A stretch of 64,000 nt of DNA, taken from the NCBI RefSeq assembly GCF_900129235.1, contig NZ_FQUV01000009.1, forward strand, positions 1 through 64,000, in the 5' to 3' direction. The translations under genes and the position numbers were made by a program. Each line of letters starts with the position of its first letter. The first letter of the stretch is position 1. Positions 16,883 through 26,900 of this stretch are shown one piece after another. Source of the stretch: Litoreibacter ascidiaceicola (GTDB taxonomy: Bacteria; Pseudomonadota; Alphaproteobacteria; Rhodobacterales; Rhodobacteraceae). The notes beneath the pieces are model-generated. The model was not told the origin of the DNA and did no database searches. It saw only the letters and a list, made by a program, of their open reading frames with translations.

Positions 16883-17452
16883 GCGAAGAAAGACCTCCTA
16901 TTTCCTGCCACCTTCATACAAGGCTGCACCCACCATACGAAACTATACTAATATGTCAATAATATACTTACGGTGAATTGGCGCGCAGGCAGCCTTGTAT
17001 TCCGTTTAACGCCGAGCACCGCAGGTGCGAGGCCGCGCCCGAAAGGGCGCCAACCAACACCAGCCTCATGCTCTAACATGGGCCGCTCTCAACAGGGCAC
17101 GCGCCTGAGGTCTGTCTGAACATGTAATGTTCGGACAGAATTGAGGCGTCGGGACAGAACTCAACCGACTGGGCTGACAGACTGGGTCAAGGGAGGCCAG
17201 AATTACTTGCCAATTCTCTGCCGCAAAAATCTGAAGTCCCCGCCGATAGGTTTTTACGGATGGCACCCTTGAGGCTGGCTGGCGGCTCTGTCGCAGCACT
17301 TCTTCAGCCTCAGCAGAAACCATCAGGACTGCTTTGCAGTCCTGTCATCGGCAACCGTGACCGATGCCGAAGGCAGTGGTCTCAACGGGACCCGCCGCGA
17401 TCTCTGGAACAGAGATAGGGCCGCCTTACGGCGGCCCATCCTCGGGGAGGAT
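16883..17452. other. Candidate origin of transfer and regulatory region upstream of mobC
   Basis: This 570-bp gap holds no supportable gene but many inverted repeats. A perfect 12-bp pair, ATACAAGGCTGC (16916-16927) and GCAGCCTTGTAT (16989-17000), flanks the AT-rich mobC promoter. Next come a GCACC/GGTGC hairpin (17016-17028) and a GCGCCC-GAAA-GGGCGC hairpin (17035-17050), then a 13-bp stem with one G-T pair (17111-17123 with 17127-17139) and a 9-bp stem with a TTT loop (17324-17344). Position next to mobC-relaxase and hairpin density fit an oriT. The nick site is not identified. Confidence 0.5.
17418..17437 (-). terminator. GC-rich hairpin downstream of the 68-aa gene
   Basis: Perfect 8-bp stem GGGCCGCC / GGCGGCCC with loop TTAC, placed 16 bp beyond the stop of the minus-strand gene at 17453-17659. 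No T run follows, so it may end transcripts weakly or protect their 3' end. Confidence 0.5.
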
Positions 17453-17659
17453 TTACTCTTGGGGTTCCTTTGAGCTTGGTGGAAACATCACCAGCTCTTG
17501 GACACCGACGGGGAAGTCGAGCTTGAGGCTGAAGAACTCCGAGCCATCCCCGTTGCGGGTGTTGCGGAACATCGCTCCGACGCGTTGGAAACGGGTGCGC
17601 TCGACGCCTTCGCCATCGGTGTATTTGACGGGAACTGTTGCGACGTAGTGGTTGGTCAT
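17453..17659 (-). CDS. Small conserved-looking plasmid protein, 68 aa
   Basis: ATG start (MTNHYVATVPVKY) with a GGAGAGA ribosome-binding site 6-7 bases upstream. The protein is beta-rich (KYTDGEGVERTRFQRVGAMF, FFSLKLDFPVGVQELVMF) and has no signal peptide or membrane segment. The pattern resembles the small single-domain proteins of plasmid backbones, related in style to DUF736 but not clearly that family. It stands alone, followed by the hairpin at 17418. The next 360 bp (17660-18020) hold no gene I can support. Confidence 0.6.
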   Translation of the reverse strand: MTNHYVATVPVKYTDGEGVERTRFQRVGAMFRNTRNGDGSEFFSLKLDFPVGVQELVMFPPSSKEPQE

Positions 17660-18020
17660 TTGGGTCTCTCCTTTTTGCGATGAGGATCAAAAGGCATGGG
17701 GGCATCAGGACCGGTCGCAAGGGCAAATGCGGAGGGTCCGCGCCACAGGCGTGGAAGCCGTATTTGTGCTTGCCGAAGCAAAGCGCAGGGCACGAGCGGT
17801 CCGACCCCGTGCGATCCACATCAATGCGCAAAGAGAAGAAACCAAAATGTATGCCCCCACATCGCAGTCGCCACGGTTCTCGTTGATCTCGATGCAGGTG
17901 AAGGTCGGGTTCGCTTTGATGCAACGTGTTGGGGTTTGGTCTGTCGCGCACAACGAAAAGCAGGGCGGTTGTTCAGCCTCGGGCGAAGTCCAGTTTTCCG
18001 GTGTTGAAATGGCTCTGACG

Positions 18021-19097
18021 TTATCGGCACCAAGCTTGAGGACGTGGAGGACAGCTGGTCCGGCCGCATCGGTATGGCACGGCCAGTCCTTCCCCAATCA
18101 GAGTGCGTCCAACATCCTGACCGTCTACGAACAGCGATCCACATAGCCGTCCAAAGTTGCAACGATCTGTGCCTTCGGTACCAGGCCTGCACGAACATGC
18201 CACGCGTTCAAATTCTATCGATGCCGCATTCCGCACCAGCTGGCTCAAACGCGCTGTTGCACGTTCCCCGACCTGACGCTCTGCAGTGCAGGACGGCCGC
18301 CATGTCTCTGGGGCATTGAATCCGACAAGGCGGACGTTCGCCGGCAACCCGCGAATGTCGACGGTGTCCCCGTCGATGATCCGTACATCGCTTGAACGGA
18401 TGGTCCGATCCGGTGGTGTTGGTTGCACCGCGGGCGGCCCGTTGCGAGACAGGAAGCCGGAAGACATCCAGCCGGTTCCCAAGTCAGACCGAATTTGCGC
18501 CCATTGCCCTTGGTCACGGAGCAGTTGGACACGCGTGCCTTCAACCAGAACGCCCATGACCCGATCAGACGTGGACGGCCCGTCCCGCTGATTGACCCGA
18601 GTGCCTGTCACATAGACGTAAGCGGCACTTGCCGTTTGCGGTGCGGACGTCGCTGGTGAGCCGTAAGATGTGGATTGCGATGATGTTGAATCGAAGAAAG
18701 ATCCAATCAACGCAACGAACGCGACGACAATAACAAGCGGCACCATGACTTGTCGCTGAGCCCTACGGACCGCCCGCCGTGGTGCAGTGATTGCACGGGT
18801 GACAGACATCGGTCGGGAATTTGGTTGGTAAGACTTGGTGCGGCGCTTCTGGGTCGGACGCGGAGTCCTATCCTTAATCTCTGCTGAAGACTGCGATGAT
18901 TTCTCACGTTCCAACTTCAAGACTTTATGCAGATTGGCATATTGGGCCTTACTCAGACGTGTGTCAGCTCCATACGTCTGAAAGCGTTCGGCCATGTTTG
19001 TTAGAAAAGAAACCTCCCAATCGTTCGCCTGACCAGACTGCAGTCGCGCATCAATACGCAATTGAATCTCTTTGGTGCGTTCTGGGGAAAAGGGCAT
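18021..19097 (-). CDS. SH3b and thermonuclease-like (SNase) domain protein
   Basis: 358 aa from the ATG at 19097; a TTG at 19136 would add 13 residues. Order: a helical N-terminal part (about 1-80) with FLTNMAERFQTY and LSKAQYANLHKVLKLE, a basic linker, a single membrane segment (VMVPLVIVVAFVALIGSFF, about 115-135), a bacterial SH3 domain (RVNQRDGPSTSDRVMGVLVEGTRV to GWMSSGFL), then an SNase-like domain (VRIIDGDTVDIRGL, VRLVGFNAPET with conserved Arg and Glu, GRLCGSLFVDG, LIGEGLAVPY). The C-terminus is Cys-rich. SNase domains cut DNA or RNA with calcium; here it would act in the periplasm. Such proteins are frequent on plasmids near transfer genes. The exact role is unknown. Confidence 0.8.
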   Translation of the reverse strand: MPFSPERTKEIQLRIDARLQSGQANDWEVSFLTNMAERFQTYGADTRLSKAQYANLHKVLKLEREKSSQSSAEIKDRTPRPTQKRRTKSYQPNSRPMSVTRAITAPRRAVRRAQRQVMVPLVIVVAFVALIGSFFDSTSSQSTSYGSPATSAPQTASAAYVYVTGTRVNQRDGPSTSDRVMGVLVEGTRVQLLRDQGQWAQIRSDLGTGWMSSGFLSRNGPPAVQPTPPDRTIRSSDVRIIDGDTVDIRGLPANVRLVGFNAPETWRPSCTAERQVGERATARLSQLVRNAASIEFERVACSCRPGTEGTDRCNFGRLCGSLFVDGQDVGRTLIGEGLAVPYRCGRTSCPPRPQAWCR

Positions 19098-19331
19098 TGA
19101 CTGAAAAACCTGCGCGCGTGATATGCTGCCCAACAAAAGTCATTTGTGGCGCGGACACAATAGACTGAGATTACATTGAGATACCGCTCTGCCAATCACG
19201 AAACGGGAAATTCACTTAGCCACCGCCATGACTTAAATGAACCCGTGCTGCAGACCATCTCCGAGCATCTGAACTTCGAGCAGCGCTTTTGAGAACGAAG
19301 AAAGGGCCACCCGAAGGTGACCCTCTCTGAC

Positions 19332-20261
19332 TTATGCTTCTGCCTTCTCCTTCGCTGGATCCGCGACTCGCATCACCGTCAAACCCTTCGCTTCGGCTTT
19401 CTGGCCGAGGTTCAGTGCGACCCCGTTGCCGCCGAAGAGGACAACTCCCGTAGCGGCGAACTTATCGTCCAGCATCTCATCGTTGCACTTGAACGGTGCT
19501 GCACGTCCATGTGCGGACCAACGCGGATCAAAGCGCGCTTGGTTGATGCCCCGCGCGCGTGCCCACCGGGCCGCGATCATTTCAGCCCCATGCTTGCCGC
19601 CTTTGTGGCAGATGAAGATATCCTGATTGCGGTTTTGTTTGATGCGGTCACGCACCTTATCAAGGGTCCGGAAAATGACGTCGATGTCAGTCCAGTCCGT
19701 CGCTCCAGAGACAATCAGAGGAACTCCCTCGACTTTCGACTTGGCGGCCGTCTCACGATCATGCTGCTCCAGAAGCTGCTTGGCCTCGAAGACGGCTCCC
19801 GTCTCTTGCGCCCGAACGCTGGCCCGCGATCCCGCTGCCGGGATGAAGGCATTGCCGGTCTCGACCTCGTAGCATTCCGCTGCCGCCTCCCCCATCGTCT
19901 CAATGGCGTCCACGATCTCGCGCAATTGCACGAAGCGCGCTTGCGCCTCTTCCAGTGCGGTCTCGGCGATTTCTGATCCGTCGTGGCATTTTGCCAATGC
20001 GCCGATCTTGTCGGCTGTCCGGTCGACTTCCTTGCCAAGGGCAACCTTGCGGCGCTGCAGAATTGTCGCCAACCCGTGCGCGAGGGGTTCGATCTCTCCT
20101 TCAAGCCCGGTACCCCGTAGCTGCCCGAGCAGGGTCTCAAATGCTTCGCGGATGATCCTGTCTTTCAGGATATCGTCCTGCGGGATTGGCAGGTGTGCAT
20201 CTTTCTCCGTCAGGCCGAAGAGTTCGATTGTCTCGTATGTTGTCGCTTGATCGTAGGCCAT
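19332..20261 (-). CDS. DUF2493 (SLOG-like) plasmid protein
   Basis: 309 aa from the ATG at 20261 (MAYDQATTYETIELFGLT). The N-terminal two thirds are helical and charged. The C-terminal domain (about residues 190-300; VPLIVSGATDWTDIDVIFRTLDKVRDR, IFICHKGGKHGAEMIAARWARARGI, NDEMLDDKFAATGVVLFGGNGVALNLGQKAEAKGL) fits the DUF2493/YspA-like SLOG fold, a Rossmann-type nucleotide- or ligand-binding fold with a GG(K/N)G-like loop. Full-length relatives of this kind are common on alphaproteobacterial plasmids and have no proven function. It stands alone on the minus strand, with about 230 bp to the nuclease gene. Confidence 0.75.
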   Translation of the reverse strand: MAYDQATTYETIELFGLTEKDAHLPIPQDDILKDRIIREAFETLLGQLRGTGLEGEIEPLAHGLATILQRRKVALGKEVDRTADKIGALAKCHDGSEIAETALEEAQARFVQLREIVDAIETMGEAAAECYEVETGNAFIPAAGSRASVRAQETGAVFEAKQLLEQHDRETAAKSKVEGVPLIVSGATDWTDIDVIFRTLDKVRDRIKQNRNQDIFICHKGGKHGAEMIAARWARARGINQARFDPRWSAHGRAAPFKCNDEMLDDKFAATGVVLFGGNGVALNLGQKAEAKGLTVMRVADPAKEKAEA

Positions 20262-20877
20262 GTGTTCATCTCCAATGTTTGAGTTTGATGACCACCACGT
20301 GCGTGTGGGGGCATGGCCGATTTCTGGTTCACCGAATCTGTCCGGGTCAGGGACGGCGCAGCCGCCAGCTTGCTGGGCGCAAAAGTTTTCCAAGCGCCGT
20401 GCTCACAACAAGCGCACCCTCTCGCACACGACGGACCTCCCCACACACCCCCACTCTTGCCGAAAAGTTTTGCGATCCTTGAGGCGGGCTGATTTGGGGG
20501 CCATCCGGAGGATATGCTTCCATACTCATGTGTGTGTGTTTTGACGCCAGGTTTGCCCGACACGAGCAGGCAGGCGGTGGGGCCGGACACGCAGGCGGAC
20601 GCAGCGGCGGGATCGTTTTGCCTCGGCAAAACAGACCAGAGCGAAGTCCGCAGGCGTGGCCGAGACCCGCCGTGCTCGCGAGACGGGCAAACCGGGACCC
20701 ACAGCACAACGCCGCGGTAAGGCCGCATGGCCGCATGCGCGACGGACCGCAGGGACGTTCTCACCTGTGACACGCGGAGCCGAGCAGGGGAGACCGTTGG
20801 GTATTTCGTCAGAGGCTCAATTGGTTGGCAAACACGGCAGAGGGAACTTTGATATTCTTTAGTTCAAAATTGGCTAT
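20262..20877. other. GC-rich region without a supportable gene
   Basis: About 615 bp with overlapping frames on both strands that look like composition artefacts (Pro/Arg/Ala-rich, no ribosome-binding sites). It contains a perfect 8-bp hairpin, GTTTTGCC / GGCAAAAC (20615-20632). It serves as the upstream region of both the DUF2493 gene and the gene at 20878. Confidence 0.4.
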
Positions 20878-21825
20878 GTGGACCAAGCCGACCTTCGCCA
20901 TCTCGAAGGCAACGACCGGCCCAACATGCGCATCGAAGCCAGGCCCTTCGCCGCTATGTTAGACGATCTGGAGCTAGCGGGGGTGGCTTTGCAAGCCGCA
21001 GAGAGCATGGAGTCCCACCATGAGCGCGAGCGTGAAGATGAGTGGGTAGACACTTTCCGCGATCTAGTTCGAGACGAAAAAGGCCAACGCAAAGCCTTGG
21101 GCGACAAAATGTACGACGCGTACCGAGAATTGGTCCGTTGGAGCGCGCAACGCGCGCTGCTGGGCCGCAGTGGCGTCGATATCCCCGTTTTAGGGTGGAT
21201 GTACGGCCTCCCCCGAGGCTTTCCGACCGGGTTCGACAAAACCATGTGGGCCGGGTTGGTAGGCGACTCCAAGCTGCGACTTCAAGTCGGAGAACTGCCG
21301 ATCGCAACCGGCGAAAAATTGGCCTTCAAACAGAGGGTGTCAGATGAGATCGCCGCCTTTAAGAAGCGTTGGGACTGGGTCATCAACCCGCTCGTCATAG
21401 CTGTCGCCTTGGAGGTTGTCGTCCGTCCGAACCCGAAAACGCCACCAGCGGTTCTGCATGACCTCGACAATATAGTCAGAGATTATCTCATACCGGGTAT
21501 AGTTCCTGCATTTGGCACGGTCTCCGACCAGCGATGGACAATCGACTTCGCAGAACTGCGCGAAAGCGATCCTAAGCTTGCCGATGCGTGGGGGTCAAAC
21601 CCGACGCCCCCGGCAGGAACCAGAAATGGCGTCACGCGATACGAAGTCTGGCGTCTACCGGCCGTCGAGGGAGAACCGGGCTTCGTCAGCGTCGCCCTTG
21701 TCGCCGACATCGACGCCAAGGGCGATCTGATGCAGCAAATGGATGAACACATCAGCGATTGGCGAGACAATCTATCGGACGATAGCCGACGTCCCTGGCA
21801 ACGACGGCGCCCGACTGGTAGATGA
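20878..21825 (+). CDS. Hypothetical protein with weak RusA-like segment, 315 aa
   Basis: GTG start; no earlier start has a better context. The sequence is soluble and helical for its first half (EREDEWVDTFRDLVRDEKGQRKALGDKMYDAYRELVRW). Residues 175-220 (IAVALEVVVRPNPKTPP, HDLDNIVRDYLIPGIV, SDQRW) resemble RusA-family Holliday-junction resolvases, which carry an Asp-x-Asp-Asn motif and a later Asp, but the usual Lys after the motif is Arg here and the acidic spacing is not exact. It is one of the few plus-strand genes in the backbone. The RusA link is a hint, not a call. Confidence 0.55.
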   Translation: MDQADLRHLEGNDRPNMRIEARPFAAMLDDLELAGVALQAAESMESHHEREREDEWVDTFRDLVRDEKGQRKALGDKMYDAYRELVRWSAQRALLGRSGVDIPVLGWMYGLPRGFPTGFDKTMWAGLVGDSKLRLQVGELPIATGEKLAFKQRVSDEIAAFKKRWDWVINPLVIAVALEVVVRPNPKTPPAVLHDLDNIVRDYLIPGIVPAFGTVSDQRWTIDFAELRESDPKLADAWGSNPTPPAGTRNGVTRYEVWRLPAVEGEPGFVSVALVADIDAKGDLMQQMDEHISDWRDNLSDDSRRPWQRRRPTGR

Positions 21826-21912
21826 GTGCCGGAATTTATAGGGTGTATCACTCTTTAACAGCATCAGGGTACCAGTCTCCTTAAAGATCAGAGAGAACGC
21901 GGCTCAACTTGC

Positions 21913-22452
21913 CTACACAATATACCCTGACCGCAATGGAACACACTCACGCTCGGGGCGCTTCAGTGCTTCTGCATATTTTCTCGCGTTGTCATCGATC
22001 CCATCATGCCAAAGCTTCGATACAAAATCGCGAGCATCCTGCACCGTCATATCTTTGAGTATGGGAGAGAGGGCCATAAAGAGCTCGTCCTCGGTGAGGG
22101 ATGCCGCGCGACACATCGCGGCCTCATAATAAGACGGGTCGTTCAAAACATATTCGCTTATTGGCATCAACTCGACATTCTCAGCCGGGATCGCCAAAAA
22201 AATCGTATCCTGAATGGTTTCTAAAAAGTCGCGACGGGATGTGGAGACCGGTTTGCCCTGGCTCTTCGCATCGGCGTAGGTCTGTTTCGTTTCACGCAAC
22301 CGCAACTCTGCATAGGAGAACGCTAGGTCGCGCTTTTGGGCTGGAAGCGAAAATTTGGTACATACCCCAATGCGCGTGATCAGAGCGGTTACTTCGGCTT
22401 CGAGATCAAAGCTTTCGAACCAAACGCGCTCTGTTTTCGGTTTTCTGGCCAT
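21913..22452 (-). CDS. Hypothetical plasmid protein, 179 aa
   Basis: ATG at 22452 (MARKPKTERVWFESFDLEAEV); a TTG four codons earlier is less likely. Soluble, helical, with no signal peptide or known motif; it opens with a basic segment and contains KRDLAFSYAELRLRETKQTYADAK. A perfect AT-rich dyad lies 16 bp upstream of the start (22468-22489), so the gene is probably repressed by a small DNA-binding protein. The same motif occurs upstream of mobC and near 51515, which places this gene in the transfer/maintenance group of the plasmid. Function unknown. Confidence 0.6.
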   Translation of the reverse strand: MARKPKTERVWFESFDLEAEVTALITRIGVCTKFSLPAQKRDLAFSYAELRLRETKQTYADAKSQGKPVSTSRRDFLETIQDTIFLAIPAENVELMPISEYVLNDPSYYEAAMCRAASLTEDELFMALSPILKDMTVQDARDFVSKLWHDGIDDNARKYAEALKRPERECVPLRSGYIV

Positions 22453-22467
22453 CCGCCCTCTCAAGAT

Positions 22468-22491
22468 ATAATATACGTTAGTATATTATTG
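22468..22491. promoter_or_regulatory. AT-rich dyad operator upstream of the 179-aa gene
   Basis: ATAATATAC (22468-22476), four bases, then GTATATTAT (22481-22489): a perfect 9-bp dyad. The embedded CGTTAGTATATTATTG (22476-22491) recurs identically at 51515-51530, and as CAATAATATACTTACG on the plus strand (16957-16972) upstream of mobC. It is a shared operator or promoter element. Confidence 0.65.
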
Positions 22492-22659
22492 TAACACAGA
22501 TCTGTCGTTCGACAAGCCAGCACATAACAAGGGATGCTAATTTGGACGCCAGTCAAAACGCCTAGGAAAGCGCGGGTGTCTCTCGAACATACAAACACAA
22601 AAAAGGGGAACCGCGTTGCCGCGGCTCCCCTGTTCTTTCAGTCGATGGTCTCGCGTCGA

Positions 22660-23388
22660 TCAAGCAACCAACGACAATCCACCGCTGGCGTCCGGCTGTT
22701 GATCCCCGCTCTGCACGAACGGAATGATTGAGAACGTCTGCCCGCCACGCTGCTCTTCGTTCTGCACGGCGTTGACGCGCAAATCGCCGTCGGGCGTGTT
22801 GATCAGCAGCGAGACGTAATCGTGCCCCGTCCGGTTGCTCTTGGCCATCCAAGCGGAGCCAACGCGGATTGGCTTGCCTTTCGGAGAGCTCACTTCGATC
22901 CGGTAATCCGGGTGCGTGTCTTCCGTCTTGTAGTCGTTCTCGATCAGCATGAAATCCAGATCGAACATCATATTGGCAATGTAGCCCGCAAAGGCGTTGT
23001 CAGCATCCATCGCCGTCAGCTCGCCCGAGATTGAGCCGGATTTCATCGTACCATTCGAGACCAGCGGGATGATCTCGAAGTCTTCACTCTTGGCCTTGCG
23101 CGCTTCCTGCGTTTGAACCGCATTGACGCGGAATGGCCCAAGACCAACATCCAGCTGCATCGAGATGTAGGGATTACCGCTGGTGTTGCCGGTCTCGTTC
23201 CAAGCTGTACCAATGCGCACCTTGCGACCAGACTTGTTGACCGCCGTGACATCATAGTCCGGGCTACGCTCTGACATCTTTGCGCGGGTTTCCAGCTGTA
23301 TTAAGATGTCAAATTTGGTGTTGTGGATTGTGCCGGTGAAGACAGCGGCTGCGGTGTCGGCGTTTTTCGTGAGGGTTCCTGCGAACAT
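22660..23388 (-). CDS. Tandem DUF736 protein
   Basis: 242 aa from the ATG at 23388 (MFAGTLTKNADTAAAVFTGTI); upstream codons of the frame lack a ribosome-binding site. Two copies of a DUF736-like unit can be aligned: the first has FDILIQLETRAK, SPDYDVTAVNKSGRKVRIGTAWNE and GPFRVNAVQTQE; the second has FDLDFMLIENDYK, HPDYRIEVSSPKGKPIRVGSAWMA and GDLRVNAVQNEE. DUF736 proteins are small, plasmid-encoded and common beside conjugation genes; their role is unknown. The usual protein has one unit, so a tandem form is longer than normal. The shared leader motif lies 75-105 bp upstream (23465-23493). Confidence 0.85.
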   Translation of the reverse strand: MFAGTLTKNADTAAAVFTGTIHNTKFDILIQLETRAKMSERSPDYDVTAVNKSGRKVRIGTAWNETGNTSGNPYISMQLDVGLGPFRVNAVQTQEARKAKSEDFEIIPLVSNGTMKSGSISGELTAMDADNAFAGYIANMMFDLDFMLIENDYKTEDTHPDYRIEVSSPKGKPIRVGSAWMAKSNRTGHDYVSLLINTPDGDLRVNAVQNEEQRGGQTFSIIPFVQSGDQQPDASGGLSLVA

Positions 23389-23464
23389 GTGTCTTATCCT
23401 TCTTGGGTTATCGGGGCCCGACAACTTGCCAGACCATCCGAGATTGCTTTTCGACCCCTTGTGG

Positions 23465-23493
23465 GATCACAAAACAGAAAGCCTGCTTTCAAC
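23465..23493 (-). repeat. Shared leader motif, copy 1 (DUF736 gene)
   Basis: Plus-strand reading GATCACAAAACAG then AAAGCCTGCTTTC, with a perfect GAAAGC/GCTTTC dyad (23477-23490). It lies 77-105 bp upstream of the DUF736 start. Related copies precede four further backbone genes. Confidence 0.6.
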
Positions 23494-23592
23494 TTTCTCC
23501 CGACCTCTCAAACAGTTGAGGAACTTGGATGGACGCACATCGTCGCAACTCAAGCGCAACCCATTCTTTGCCCAATATTCAGTTGGAAGGTT

Positions 23593-23811
23593 TCAGGCAT
23601 CATGATCGGAAAGGAAGAACTCCTCTTCCTGACCATTCAGACGGCCCCCACTGCGGTCGGTCAAACCAATGGCACTGCCGTTATGCTCAAAGACGATGAG
23701 ATACTGGCCCAGTGTATCCTTGCGGATCACATATCCCTCGTTTGACCAGTGAACGGATTTCCCTGCATCGACAGCTGTTTTGATTTCCGCAATGTTCATG
23801 TGTGTCTCCAT
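23593..23811 (-). CDS. Small plasmid protein, 72 aa
   Basis: ATG start (METHMNIAEIKTAVDAGKSVHW); a second ATG lies four codons in. It has a short N-terminal helix and a beta-rich remainder (GYVIRKDTLGQYLIVFEHNGSAIGLTDR), ending in acidic residues. No known motif. It sits between the helicase-methyltransferase and DUF736 genes on the same strand and is probably part of the plasmid backbone group. Function unknown. Confidence 0.6.
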   Translation of the reverse strand: METHMNIAEIKTAVDAGKSVHWSNEGYVIRKDTLGQYLIVFEHNGSAIGLTDRSGGRLNGQEEEFFLSDHDA

Positions 23812-23905
23812 CTAAGTTGACGAATTCCGGCCGCGCACCCGCCAATATGGGCGGGCACGCGGTCTCTGCATTTGGTGGAAGTGCTACTGTCGCCCGCAAC
23901 GCCGA

Positions 23906-26900
23906 TCAGGCTGCGCTGCGGATACTTGGGTGCCCATCGCCAACAATGCGGGCGAGGATTGCTGCCGCATCGACCCCTGCCCCATGCGGCACAAAGACCC
24001 GCAGCTGGAAAGCGATGATTTCAGTAAAACACCCGAGGGCCTTGAGACCATCAATCGTGCCCTTGTCCGCCCCACCAATCTCCAAGCGCACATCGCCCGC
24101 AACGCGGCGGCGCGTCAGCGTCATGCCGCGCCCCAGATCGACGGGTGCCGTCGTGCCAAGCGCCGCCGTCAGCATTTCACTTGGTGTTTCTGGCGTTCCT
24201 GTCATGAACCGCGCCCGAAGAGCTGCGGCCCCCTCCTCGCTGAGGGTGCGGCCAATCATGCTCGCACAGCCCTCGGGCGTAACGCGATAAATACGCTCGT
24301 TGCTGGTCGGGATGGTCTTCCAGATCGGAAGCAACTGACCAGTGAGCAGGTAGAGCTTTGTCGTGGTGGTTTTAGGAAGACCATCGGCCTCCTCGTCCCA
24401 AAGCCGGATGAACTCTGGTCGGTCGATGGTCTCCCAAGCCGAGGCCTCAAACTTCGCCTCCTCAAGGTAGGATTTGCCAGTGGGCCGGACAACCTTGCGC
24501 ATCAGGGTGACGATGTCTTCGTCATACATCTGCATCGGGCGTTTTGAGATCAACCCAACCCGCCCCGAAGCCCGATTGACCATTGGGATTTTGTCGAAGT
24601 TGTTGCGAAGGGCATCATCGGCGCGCGCAATGTGTACAGGATCTGTCACCTCCAATCCAATGATGCGCGTCACAGCCCCAGATATCGGGCAGGTCCATAG
24701 ATCTTCTACAGAGACCTGCTTGATCGTCTCGCCCCGCAGCATCTCCACCCCAAGATCGAGCGTGCCTGCATCCCGCGCACGTTCGGTCTGATCGGCGATG
24801 CGCTGCATGAACTCCGCAAAGAGCGCGTTCTGCATGTGGATCGGCAACGCCAACACCCGATTAAGAAACCGTTGGATCGGCGGCAATTCTTCGAGCAGCA
24901 CGCCATCCTTGTCGATCAGCCTCAACGCCGTCCAATCCGTGAAGACCTCGTAGCCCATCGCCTCCGCACGCCCGGCGGCAAGATCGGCGTAGTACCCCCG
25001 CAGCGCGGATCGTGCGATGGGGCTTTCGAGATTGTCCTCCTCGCGGAACATGCCCTGCGAGCCTGTCTCGCGTTGGCCTTTGGTGAGCGCACCAAGCTGA
25101 TCAAGACGTTTGCTGATTGTTGAAGTGAAGCGTTTTTCACCGTGAACGTCCGAGGTGCAGACACGGAAGAACGGCGCGCTGACCTGCGCAGAGCGATGCG
25201 TGCGCCCAAGTCCCTGAATAGCTGCATCCGCGCGCCAGCCGGGTTCCAGCAGATAATGGCGTCGCCGTTTTTGATTTTTCGCTGTTTGCGCTGCGTGATA
25301 GGATCGCCCTGTTCCTCCCGCATCCGAGAAGATCAGGATGTTTTTCTCGCCATCCATAAACGCCTGTGTCTCAGACGAATTGCTGCTTGCAGCGCGCTTT
25401 TCGATAAAGAGCGCGCCGTCGCTGGATTTGAGCGGGCGAATAGACCGCCCCGTGACCTCTGCCACGGCTTCATCCCCGAACGCCCAGAGGATTTGATCCA
25501 GTGCCGCAGGGATCGGGGCCAGCGCCATCAGGTCCATCATCGCCTCGTCCCGCAGGGCCAACGCTTCGCGAGAGACCACCAAGGCCCCTGTTTCATCCCG
25601 CAGCGGCTCTGCGACAACATTGCCGTCAATCTCGACAAGCTTCTGGGTGTGGATCGGAAAGGCCTGTTCGAGATAGCCGAGCACGTAGTCGCGCGGCGTC
25701 AATGCCCCCTCGACCAGTTCATCATCGGGGTCCATCATTTCCAAGCGCCGTTTCAAGAGGCTTTCGCCCGTCGAGACCACCTGGATCACGCAAGCATAAC
25801 CATCGGATAGGTCCTGCTGAATGGCGCTGACAATCGACGGGGCTTTCATGCCCATCAGCAGATGATTGAAGAAGCGCTGCTTTGTGCTCTCGAACCGCGA
25901 CTTGGCAGAGGCTTTTGCGGCAGATGCATTTGTCTCGCCCGAGGCATCATTGACGCCTGTGGCGGTCAGTGCGGCCTCTAAGTTGTGATGGATAGTCCGG
26001 AACGCGCCCGCATAGGCATCGTAAATCTCTGTTTGGGCAGGTGTCAGTGCATGTTCCAGCACATCGTATTCGACCCCGTCAAAGCTCAGCGCCCGCGCGG
26101 TATAGAACCCTAGTGTTTTGAGATCGCGAGCCACCACTTCCATGGCCGCCACACCGCCCGCCTCCATCGCTGAGACAAAGCTCTCGCGGCTCGGGAACGG
26201 ATACTCTGACCCTTGGCCCCAAAGCCCGAGCCGGGATGCATAGGCGAGGTTGTGGACAGATGTGGCCCCCGTCGCCGAGACATAGAAGACACGGGCGCGT
26301 GGGGTGGCGAGTTGCAGGCGCAGACCCGCAAGACCCTGCTGGGACGGTTTCGCTCCCCTGCCCTGCTCTGATCCAGCCGCATTTTGCATCGCGTGGGCCT
26401 CGTCAAAAGCGAGTACGCCGTCGAAGTCGTCACCCATCCACGCGAGCAGCTGATTCAGGCGCGTGGTGCCGCATTTACCCGCGGAGCGCAGCGTGGCGTA
26501 GGTCACGAACAAGATGCCGTCGCCCATGGTGACGTGCTGGTCGGGCTTCCATTTCGAGAGCGGCTGGATATCTGCGGGCGAGCCTCCAAGATCGGTCCAG
26601 TCGCGCACGGCGTCTTCAATCAGCGTTGCGGATTTTGACACCCAGACAGCTTTGCGCCGCCCGGACAGCCAATTGACCAGAATGAGGCCTGCGCACTCGC
26701 GCCCCTTACCGCAGCCAGTGCCGTCCCCCAGAAAGTATCCCAAGCGGTAAGCCCGCGCCTCCGCATCCTCATCACTGCGCAGCATCTTGGTCTGGTCTTC
26801 ATCGATGGTGAACTTGCCAGGCAAATCGCGTGCATGAGCATCGTTGGCCATGATGATGGTTTCCAGCTGGGCTTCCGAGAGATGACCCTCGGCAATCAAG

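Noticed and set aside
17382-17951. 189-aa minus-strand frame and other long frames in 17660-18020
   Set aside because: They run through a hairpin and the 68-aa gene in another frame, and look like composition artefacts.
20347-20773. Overlapping frames in the GC-rich gap
   Set aside because: Pro/Arg/Ala-rich, no ribosome-binding sites and no conserved pattern; GC-rich sequence gives such frames by chance.
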